In this document: positions 46,001 through 58,000 of the stretch, piece by piece
How the letters are laid out: each line of letters opens with the position of its first letter
Position numbering within the stretch: position 1 is the first letter of the stretch
The notes under the pieces: generated by a model
What the model saw: the letters and a program-made list of their open reading frames with translations, nothing else
Databases searched by the model: none
Told to the model about the DNA's origin: nothing
Program-made: the position numbers and the translations under genes
Assembly: GCF_015706575.1 (NCBI RefSeq)
Contig: NW_024037064.1
Coordinates: 2,727,427-2,791,426, forward strand
DNA from: Patiria miniata
Taxonomy: Eukaryota; Echinodermata; Asteroidea; Valvatida; Asterinidae
Length of the DNA stretch: 64,000 nt
Reading direction: 5' to 3'

Positions 46001-49000
46001 AAGCATATGAACTGGGCTTTCATATCCTAGATATCCTTTCATATCCATGCTACATGTAGAACTTCACTAAAACAATGGTCCCGACATTTGGGTTTCGGTT
46101 TTTTGTTTACTCAGCCTGTATATCCAAACTGACTTTGGGCAGCCAAAAGAGAGTTCGATTCTAAAAGGTAACAAAATGGCGTATATTGGTTTTGGAAATT
46201 GGCCCAAAGTTGCTTAAACTTTCCGCAACAATTCCGTAATCAAATTTGTTGATTGTTTCTGAACAGTCACCTTTAAGTTGTACCTGATGCTGATGTGTCC
46301 GGCGGCCATGTTGGTCAGAATACGAGGAACAAAGTAAGGGCTAACCTTCCGGTAACCCTGTAAACAGATAAAAACCATCACAAAATTCCATAAATAAAAG
46401 TGGACCACAGAGTAAAAATTTAAAATGTTCCAAGCAACAAGACCAGTGAAGTTAAGATGACCCCCGAGCGCACAAATTCCATTCTATCCATTCAGAATGA
46501 CTATTCACAGAAAGTCTTTTCATGTATCTGGTCCACACATTGGCCATATTGAGTCCATTATGGGGTAATCCTATACAATAGCACTGCCCGGTTCTCATCA
46601 TCAGCTAACAACCAGGCTGCATCACAAGAGAGAGTGTAAGTTGACCTCAGAATCCTGCGAGATTTTATGACAATACCATGTACAGGATCTACAACGTGTG
46701 TAACATCCTTTTTTTTTTGCATTTATTTTGTATCCTGAAGGGGCCAATCCAATCAAGGGAAATAAATTTTCGGTATTTCCAAAGAAAAGAAAGCATTACG
46801 ATTTACAACATATTGAACATTTTGCGAATGATGACAATTATCAAATTACAATTGTTGACCTCAACTTCCATGCAATGGATCACGCATACAACAATCGGGT
46901 AAGTTCAAACACGGGAGTCTGTGACTAGACTAGTCAGTGTTTGGTACCAAGACATTCAAAGAAAAAGTGAACCTTGATCTGAAGCACGTTTTGGCGCTGT
47001 GACCGTAAACATGTTTCTGGTTCGCGGTCGTTTTGCCGCTTCGGTTACACTGAAATTACGTCATTGTTTCGACCAAAGTTGAACCGAGGTTTCCGGTCGG
47101 TTCACTTATGTTTCAAGATGGCGGAAAGGTAAACAAGCTTAGCAGACGACGTTACTTTTTACCATAAACAGGGTTTAAATAGTGGGTTTTTACCTTCAAT
47201 TGGTACGAAAATTGATACAGAATATCAGGCCGACTCTTTTTAGAACTTTAGGGGTAACGCTATAAAAAAAAACAAAAAAAAACTCCCACTTTTGCCTTGA
47301 ATGTTATTGTCACAATCATGTCCGGTCGCCGCGTGATTTTTTGGGGGTTGTGTGCAGTCACGTAGGCAGTAACATGACGTCATGAACGATTTTCCGGTCA
47401 GTCGTTTTCGCGGTGCACAGGAAACATGTTTCAGTTCACGGCTGTGACGTCAGAAACATGTTCCAGTTCAAGGGCCACCAAAACGTGCTCCCGGTGAGAC
47501 TCGCACGCTCAAGTGACAGTCTTTTCGTCAGTCAGTCAGTCAGTCAGTCAGACAGTGAAGTACATTTTTTTCTTACCTTATTTTGGAGAGTTATTCCTGT
47601 GTTTACAATATCTTCTAGACCGACCATTCCCATACCAACAGCAACACCCTGCACAGAAGAAAAATCAATAATGTGTATTAAAATCACATACATGTACAAC
47701 TTTCTATCAGTTCTTCTCATGCAATGTAGAGGGTGCTGTTTTGCGTACCTAGCATATTCGAAACCTTGGACTCCCTTCCAGCTATGGCTTCATTTCTGAC
47801 TTCTGAAGTATTTACAAAACTTCAATAGCATATTGAATGGGAGTACATATGTGACCCGCTCTGCAAAAATGAGTCTGATGTTGCATAGCTTGAATTCCAG
47901 CTTTTACCACTTTTAAATGGAAACAGTGAAAATGTGCTCAAAATTTGGATTGTTTTATTTTGTTTTATTTTGGTTGTTTTAGTTCAGATATCTTACACAG
48001 AAATTTAAATATTGTAAGAAAAAGACTAACAAATTTATGATTTTTGGTGCTTTTCTTGGTTAGTTACAGTGTATTTGTAATTTTTCAACCCTTTTTTCTT
48101 CATTGAGACATTTCTTGCTTTTCAAAAACTTGACAGAATTAAAAAAGGCACAACAGTGCAACCAAACGCCCTAGAGAGGCCCATGATATACCAAATGAAA
48201 GCTTATTTCATTCCCATTTTATATGTAGTTAACTCAAAATTTCAGTTTTGCCACAACAGACTCACTTTTGTGGAGCGGGTCACATATACTCCAAACTTCG
48301 GCCTAATAATGCACGATTGAATGTTACAGGAAGAAGAACATCCATGTTGAAAACGAGTCCCTGAAGCCACAGCTGAAAATGAAGCCATGGTTTCAAAAAT
48401 ACAGCTTACTTATTCTCATTCCCTTATGTCAAAGAAAATGTAACTAAATAACTGACAGTTTGATGAACCCTCCTGCTATCTGAGCAGTCACAGACAGTCA
48501 AGCAATCAATCCTGTTCCCTGCCATGCCTTTCACGCAGGCTAGTCACCAACAGTCAGATCAGATTTCTTGTAGGCACTGTGACAGTCAAATTCAATCAAC
48601 AGACAAAAGCAGGTGACTGGTAGGCACAGTTGGCAAATCGATCTCCTACAGTCAAAGCGTAGCTATATCAGGTTTCATAATAATCATCACAGACAGTCAA
48701 TCCTGCTTTATGAAGGCAGGGCGCACTCAACTGTTAGAAATAGTCACTTGATTTATTTGAACTGCTGGGCTGGCCTCGTTGAAATTGCCAGCCAGAGAGG
48801 GAGGGTTAATAAAAGATAACTGTCTATTTGTGGCAAGGCCTAGCAGAATCTTTTATCGAAACTCAAATTTCTTTTTCAACATTGGGTTTTGCCCATAAGT
48901 ACGAAAGCCCATTAGCGCCACTGCAAGTATATAAGTTACAGATTATGTAATTCGTTGGTACGGATTATTAATTCGTTATTACCGATTATTAATTCTTTAT

Positions 49001-52000
49001 TACGGATTATTTAATTCGTTATTACGGATTATTAATTCGTTATTACGAATTAGGTCTGATGTTCTCACACGTGGAGAGCACGTGACCAGGGGCCTGTGTA
49101 TATAGGGCCGCTAGGCGGCGCTATATCTTTGTATACAACGTTTGCACCCCTGTGCCATACTTGCCAAGTAATGACTCAGAACATATGAGTAATTCGTAAT
49201 AACGAATTATAATCCGTAATAACGAATTAATAATCCGTTAAAACGAAAATAATCCGTAATAACGAATTAATTAATCCGTAATAACGAATTAAATAAACCG
49301 TTATATCGAATTAGTAATCCGTAATAACGAATTAATAATCCGTAATAACGAATTAATAATCCGTACTAATGAATTAATAATCTGTAATAACGAATTAAAT
49401 AATCCGTTATAACGAATTAGTAATCCATAATAACGAATTAAATAATCCGTAATAACGAATTAATAATCCATTATAACGAATTAGTAATCCGTGATAACGA
49501 ATTAATAATCCGTAATAACGAATTAAATAATCCACAACTTTATATACTTGCAGTGGCGCTAATGGGCTTTCGTACATAAGTGATCAGTGTTCTCCTACTT
49601 TAAAAATTAAAGGTCAGTGCGCCGTCAAAAAGCGAAGGGGGCATTATAGGTGCGCTATTTGCAGTCATACATTTCTTTATACTACGGCGCGCTACTTGCA
49701 GATGAACATGTAATTTATGTATGGATAACAGCTTTTGCTCAGCATCATCTTTTTTTAATACATCAGTGTCCAGGGACTCTGAGGCAGTTTGGCCTTGAGA
49801 CTCTTGACCTGATAGACTGCTACAATGGGCAGGCTTGTGATTTTGACAAGTGTTGCATGTTACTGCTTTTGGCAGAGTTTCTGGCCAAAATATACCCTGG
49901 AGGGTAAGGTTGTCCCACTTACAGTTTTTTTTTTTTAATTATTTTTTCACTTTTTTTTTTGAAAGCATGGCGGCAACTTGAAGCTTGGCGGGTGCCTCAG
50001 AAAGCATGGCGGGCACCAGGTTATTTTTACAGGTTGGAGAACACTGAGTGATGTAATTCTATAGGCACATGTTGTCCAAGGCTTTGTGAGAAACACTTCA
50101 CAAGCTTACTCGGGTGGGACTCAAACCCACGACCTCCTGCTTACTAGCGCAGGCTTCTTCTTCCTCGACCACCGAGCTTGCCGGGGTCGGCTGGCTGGTT
50201 CGAATCTGATGATTCTGATATATAGTTCAAATCTGATGTAACAGCAGGTACCGCAAGCAATATTGATTTTACACCCTCTATCCAAAATGGCATCAAATGA
50301 AAAGGTTTGCTTGAAAATCTGCTCACTGATTCTCGTTTGTCGTCTTCGTTTGTTGGCGTCCATTTTGCTTGCGTCAAGGCTTCTTCGGCTGCTGCTAAGG
50401 CGAATACGGAAGCATCACTCATTGTTCTCTGCTCCTGAAAAACGCAAATTTGAATTGATATTTTAGTTTGGATAATAAAAGGACCTGACTGCAACACGAA
50501 AGGCCTGCTAATTTCATCTACTGACCAGAAAGTAATAGTCTGAGTATCTTCCATCTTCCTGTCTCCAGTCAAACGTGTGATATATCTAGAAATGCAAATT
50601 TATGCGATGCCACGCGTCAGCCAATTGGAGTCAACATTACTACTTCATGATATCATTTCATTCCCAAATCAGGACTAAAACTGTGATTGGTCGATTCAGG
50701 TGCAGTATTTTTAAAATACATCAACCGCATCTAGAAATCTAGAATAGACATGACCTACTAAAACATAGACATGACCGTGATCAGGCGGCTCTATTATTGC
50801 CCACATATCGCGCTACATATCGCCACAGAGCGCATGACTGTAGACTTTTTTCTCCAATCCACAGCGTGTCTCAGTTTTATTTACATTTAGATAACCTGAC
50901 GAGACCCCGATACGGAGAGCGCCCGCTGATTGCTCAAAATCTAGAGGTCCAGAGGCGGTTATCTTGTATCATTAATCAGCAAATTGCAAATCAGCTCACA
51001 CATGATAGTTCGCAAGGGTCTATTTCATAGACAAGAAACTTAGGGCCCCATCTCAATTCATATCTGGGATGCGTTCTGGATAGGTTTAAGACATCATATT
51101 GGGTAAAAGTTGCAGGATTCTGAACAACTTCCCCGCAATCTTCCTGCAATGAAGTTATCAGTATTGGTTAGTCAAGCAGTTGCTAATGAAAAATACCACT
51201 CTTTTTAAAAATTACCGAGGAAGACACAGTCTTCGATGCTTGGAATTGTCCGACTCCATCCCCTTTAGGCACATATCCAGCTGAAAAAAAAAAAAATAAC
51301 ACATAACAATAAAAAATTGCCAATGAGTGGCGTACATTTTTCTTAGTCATTCTAACGAAACTGGGAATTTGGTGGTCTGTACAGTGAAGTCAGTTATGAG
51401 AGAAATTTGCTGTCGTATCGTATGCAAGGATCTCTTTTTGTGAGTTATACTGGTGGGAGAAAACACAGATTTCAAAATGCTCATTTTTTTTCCCAACCCG
51501 AATAACAGTTATCTGATTAACGGGAAGTTCAGCTCAAGGTCATGCCAACAAAAAGTGACGAGTGAGGTGCTGCATGCAATGCTCCCCACAATTAATGGGT
51601 AGGCCCTATAGTTTGCAGGATTGAATGACCACTTGGCCTTGAGAGAACTGTAAAGTTGAACCCCAAAAAAAACAAATAGAAATTCTCTGATCAGACGAAT
51701 GGGCAGGCTATTCATGAACCAAGAAGACTGCTAGAGAGTGATGATGCAGTTTTTATCAGAGACCATGGAGTGAATTGGGGGATGTTCCAGTTGTTTTCTT
51801 TAGCCATAAAAAAGACATGGAAGGCTGAATATTTTAAAGGTTGGTTTCGAATATCCAGTTTCAAAAATTTAAACTGGAAAGTGCAATTCAAACTGAATTT
51901 TAAAAAATCTGGATTTTAACCCTAATCCTCCTCAATCCTCCTTAATCTTTCTGGCGGTTTTGAAGGATTTTGGAGGATTGAGGATCAATGGTGATTGAAG

Positions 52001-55000
52001 CACAGGAGGATTTGGAAGGATTGTGGATGACCAGTGTTTGAAGAAGTGGAGGATTTTGGAGGATTAATTGAGGATGAATGCATTTTGAGAGGCAGTACTG
52101 TCAGAGGATTTTGAAGGATTGAAGCGCTGGGTATCCTTCATTTGAACATAAAGTGCAAAATTTTTGGAGGAAAAGGGCCTACAGGGTAATACGCTTAATC
52201 CCAGGATTAGTGAGATTACTTGGTTTTGAGAACAACTGACACCCACTCCATGTTACAAATCCCTAACCCTGCTCAATCCAACAGGATCCAACTATTTGAC
52301 ATACCCGCTGGGTCCTGTTAGATTGAGCAGTACTAGTAAGGCCAAAAAAAAAAAATATTCGGTCTCTGGTCAGACCAAAGTTCTGGAATTGACGCGGGGA
52401 CGCGGCTTTTTTTTTTTTCTTCAAGCTTGGATTGTACAGACAAGGTGTGGTACTACATGTATTTTGCTTTTTTGGTGTCCTCATGTACATTGGTGTCCTC
52501 CATAATTTGCCTTGGTGCAATTTCCCATTCCTTGGTGCTCTTTGGTAAAAAAAATTTAGGAGGTGCGGCAATAGAGGGCGCTGTTGGAGCTACCGCAGAA
52601 CATTTTGGGGGAAAAAAAGATTGAAGCGCATGATTAAAATCGACGCGCGCTGACCAGAGACCGACTTATTTTTTTTTTGGCCTAAACCCTTTAAATATTC
52701 CTGTTGCAATCTGTTGGATTCAGTAGGCAACTAAAAACATTCAGAGTCGGCTTCTGTTGGATTCTGGTAAATATCACCAAGTTGGACTCTGTTGGATCCA
52801 GCAGCAAACAGAAAAATAAGGCACAGTTGGATTCAGTTGGAATGAGCATGCCAGTCGTGTTAGCGTTTCAGGTACCCAGCAACTTGGCAAGTTGGGTTGT
52901 GTGGGACTGTGTCAGATTGTGCAGGGAACTCACATGGGTAACCGTTGGACTCTGTTGGATTTAGCAGGGTGGTCCTGGGGCACTACTAGGGGGTTAGGGT
53001 AAAGTTTATTAACCCTAACCCACTAGGCCCTTTTGGCTAGGAACCATCCTCAATCCTGCAAAATCCTCCAATTGCCACCATGTAAAAATTGGATTTATCC
53101 TCAATCCTCCAAAATCATCCCATTTCTTGAATTTGTTCAGTGGAGGGGTGACCATTGCCTCAATCCTTCAAAATCCTCCTCCATTCACTGCTATGGGTTG
53201 AGTCAGTACCGATGACATTCAGAAGCAGTGCGGATGATATCCAGCATAATGCAGGGTTCCATTATGCATGACTGAACATATTAAAAAGAATGCTGGGTAG
53301 ACGTACAGCCTACCTCGAGCCATTGCATTCTCCAAAATCAACTGGCACTTTTTGCCATTCATCCTCAATCCTCAAATATTCTCCAAAACTGCAATGAGGA
53401 TTTTGGTGGATTGAGGAGGGTTACATGTGGGGTTAAAGGGAATGTACAACATTTGCTTTTGCTGCAATTTTCAGAAATAAATAGACAGGAGGATGTTATA
53501 GCAAATATTTTTAAACTGACTTGTTTCATGTTTTGGGTTCGGAGATGCTGGAAAATCCAAGAAAACCAACCATGTTTTTGTAGTCTGGTTCCCTGACCCC
53601 ACTATAGATGAGACGGAGCAATTTATAGAGTTTAGGGAATTGTAAGGTCAGAGAATCAGTCTAGAAGGCTTGCACCCCTTCACAGGTGTGTAATCAATTG
53701 CAAAGAAAATGCGGAATAACTAAATATAAAAAATTAGGAGCACTTTTTGAAAAAAAGTCAGTTTTCTCCAACGCTGGTCGGCCGACCAGCGTTGGAAAAA
53801 TACAACGTTTCTTGAAAATGTCAACACACCAGGAGCCATGATTTTACAAGACGCTTGAGACTGTCATTCCCTAACAATCCAGTAAGATATTTTGTGATAA
53901 TTTGATCATTTGGTTTTTAGATGTTTACAAATGTTGTATCCTCCCTTTAAGCTGTGCCCATCTTCAGGAGAATTGGAAACGATTTTCAGTTCACAAGCTT
54001 TCGTGGTTTTCTTCTTTTTTTTTTATTTTGGCAACGGCTGCCAATCACCGAGTTCATCGATACTGACAAAAAAGCCATCATTATATTGCATTCTATTTGA
54101 ACTTCAAACAAGGCCAAATCTTACCAACTTGACACGGGATCTTCTCGTAACCGGGACCTTCGACTTCCGATATTCCGCAGTTTCCATCAATAAGTTTGGG
54201 CCAAATGTGCTGCACCCCAACACCCAGAGGGCACACAACACCTGAAACATGCAAACAACTTCATTATTGAGTTTTGCTGGCCAAAGCAAAAGCAATATTT
54301 GGTCCCTGTAACTTTCTGACAAATTATAGAGTCCAGCAAATATATTTTTTTAAGAAATGTTATAAAGAGAGAATCACACAGCAAAGTCAATGGCATTTTA
54401 AAGCAGCTTTATAGGTGTTTGCATTTTGGACAACAATTTACATGTATGCAAATTGCCAAATTATGCAAAAGTTTCAATTCTGTAAGATTTGCATTAGGCC
54501 ATATTACTTCCAATAATATGTTTTAAACTTCATAGAAATCCATTTTAAATAAGGGAAAAAATGCGTGTTTGGGAGGTATTAGGCCTATAACACTCTGTTT
54601 AAGACCGGTTGGAGTCTGGGGTGGGTGATAATTACCATGGAGCTATATCTCCATGTAATTACAGAGTGTTTAATACCGACCAAGCACATATTTATTCCCT
54701 TTCATAAATACCTTTTCGGTCAAAAAACAAATCTTTTCGGTCCAACCATTTTGCTCAACAATTTTACTGCATGTTTTATGAAACACCCCTCGGACTCAAT
54801 ATGGAATGTCCCTCTACAACTCCTTACCTTTTATGAAGATTGGCGCACGCATCGTGCGTACTGCGCGATGTCGCGCAGAATGCACCTGGGGCGTTGCGTT
54901 GTGAATTTAGGACTATAAAATACTGACTCACTGGTAGTATTGTGCATCCAATAAAATGGTTGAGGCACTGGATTTTTAGGAGTCCAAATTTCATGTGACA

Positions 55001-58000
55001 CCATGAGCTACATGTAGCCATGTCTTTATCATCCGTTTAAGACTGGCCACGTGACGGGCTCTCAACCAATAGGAATGGGTAAGCTGTCTTAGGTATTTAC
55101 AATATATGAATAAACAATAACTGGACTTTTGAATCAGATTTTTATCGCTCACAGTCACAATATAAAAGTAAATGATTTTTCCCCCCGGTCCTTCGCACTG
55201 TCCAGGCATGCACTGGGCCCTCTCAGCGATGCGACCAGACAATGTCAGATGGCCCGCCGTCACAGCATGAACAAAATAGGCCTACAGTTCCTATCCCGCT
55301 CCACACAATGCAGTAACACGGAACATGTACTGTGTGCACGCGTATAATCACTATTAACTATACAGTGTTAGTTAGGCCAACAAAAAAATAAAACTTCTGC
55401 TTCCGGTTACCCGACCGACCCTATTTTTAGGCTGCGACCCTAAAAAATTTATCGGCAATTCCAAAAAAAAAAAAAAATAATGATTGAATAAATAAAAATA
55501 AAAACCTGTTGTCTTTTCTGTCTTCACAAAATACCTCTCAACAAGCCTTTTGCATAAAAAAAAATGTTTGTATTTATTTGTTTTCTTACTTACATTCGCT
55601 ACTATTTTCAAAAGAAACCTCCATTATTTTTACATATTCGCTTCGCGATATGTATAACTACTTCGCAATTCGATGTCACGGTGACTATAATCACGTGCAT
55701 AAACCTCGCTCAATGCAGCGACGACTGGTTCCCGCTGTGCCGCGCAGGGGCCGATTTAGAAGACATGATGGAAATGCGGTTACTAGTCTGTGCACGGCTA
55801 TGCGATTGATAGCGCTAGCATGGCTATGCATTGGGCACGTGCACTGTCAACTGGTTGGATTCGACATTGTAGAAATGCCAAGAAAACACCGATGGAGAAA
55901 GAACAATTTTGCAAGTTAATTCACAAAATTAATCTAGCTTGTCTGTGTATGTATTTTCAGTGTTCAAGAGTTCATTTTGAGATCGCACTACTCGTATTTG
56001 GAGTGATACATGCAGCATGTTTCCCGAAATTTTCGACCGTAAAACGAAGTCTGTTGGCCGTGGGCCACACATGCACAGTGCATCACATACTTCGGAGTTT
56101 TGGCCAGCTTCCCGTCTTGACTAGCGTTGTGCATATGGTGCGAACGACCTGAATTTTCCATCATTGTTTACGAATTATCGAACGCAAATATATTGACAAT
56201 AATTAAGGTAGGTTTTATTCACTTTTTGTGGCCACCCATTCAATCTGCATAAAAAAAAAATGGCAAAAAAAAGAAATTTCCGACCGACCGACCCTATTTT
56301 TGAAAGGCATGTCATCGGAAGCAGAACTATTTTTGGGGGGCCTTAGTACATGCCATTACTAGTCCGAGTAACTAGGACTCTACAAACCTCATGTAAGTGC
56401 ATGAAACAGTCGTCGGGTGTTACGCTTCCGCATGACGTCATGCGCCAACTAGTACCAGCGCGCTGTGCATGGTAATCGACCGCCATTCATTGTACACAAA
56501 GTTTGTTTGTGCACAAATCCAATTGCAGTCCTCACCATGCCTGCAAGGTTGTCGGTTATTCCTCTTTTTTTCACTGCAATTGTAGGCTGAATCTTTATCG
56601 TGGATCGTTTTTTACTTCGAGGACCTGTGTAATGGTTATTCCAGGCAAGGTTTGGGTGAGTTGCAGTTGCAATTAGTGTGTAACAGGGACAAAATTTTTT
56701 TTGGACCTGCCAATGCTGCTGGTTCGAGTGAAAAACTTCCTCCAGCCCTAAATGACAACCCAATGATAAAATTTAGGGCTGGGTAACTCCAGCTACCTGA
56801 TTCTACTAAAATAAAAACCAACCCACACTAAACGCCTTCAAAACCCAACTAGACAAGATAAATATCGGCCAACTTTCCACCCATGCGCACTTCAAAATTT
56901 AGTGATCGACCAGCACCATATAGTCGTGTTCCCTAACATGGCGTACTTCGAAGCTTACCCAACTTTCCTTGTGTAGTGTTGCCAAATCTCTTTGTTGAGC
57001 AACCTCAAATTCATGCAGTGAAATACTGGTACTTTTACCTTTTTAATGCTTGCTATTAAACCTCTGTGAACAATTTCGGTTTCATAAAATTTAATCCGAA
57101 ATGCAAAAAAGGTCGCGTCCGGAAATTGGGCACAAATTGGCGGAGTGTTCCCTAACTTGGGGCACTTGAAAAGATCTCGGAAAATTCCAAATTAACATTA
57201 AAATTACATAAGAATTTCTGTAAACTTGATAAATTCTGATAAATCATTATTATCTTTACTTACAAACCCTGCCAGATGTTTGTCAGAAAATTATTTTCTT
57301 ATTTTTTCGGGGCATTTTCAAAGGGTTCACTTTGCACTTGAAAATAAAATTGCAAAATCACGCCAAAATTATTTTTTCTTTTAACTTTGTAACAGGTAAA
57401 TAAACTCGCGATTTACAAACGGGAGTGTTTAGAACTTGATGAAATTTCACTTTCTGTGGAATTTCAGTTAAAACTTTTGCTCTAGCAAGGCGCTACCGGC
57501 GAAAAATCAGTGCGCCACGTATAGGGGCCGCGCCATGTTAGGGTACATCAACAATATGTGTAGCTTACACAACAGATACAGACACTACAGTCATGACAGT
57601 ACTGACATCTGCACAGCTGCACACACATGAACGATTGACGCTATGTTAAACGTTCGGTAACAGGTCATCTCGTACCTTGGGCAACTCGTACCTTGGACAA
57701 CTCGTACCTTCGCCAAGTCGTACCTTCAGTTAAGACAACTCGTACCATCACGCATAAGTCAAGTCGTACCGTCAGTCAGGATAATGATCCGAGGCTGAAT
57801 GAAGTGGACCGTAACTCATTGAAAGTGGCTTATTTAAATAAAGGCGAATCTCTTTTTGGTATGGGCTCTCTTTCACCCCCAAAAGAGGAATTTATTTAGC
57901 GCGAAGCCGGCCGCGGCAGGTTACACGCACTGTGTGCGCGGCATGCACAGGCCCACGCGGTACGTTTGCGGTCAACCTACGGCAGCCATCCGTGCAAAGT

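Noticed and set aside
55509..56152. ORFs of 136 and 120 codons inside the Harbinger-like element as a transposase
   Set aside because: No DDE-type or Myb-like motif was seen, and the ORFs overlap in different frames.
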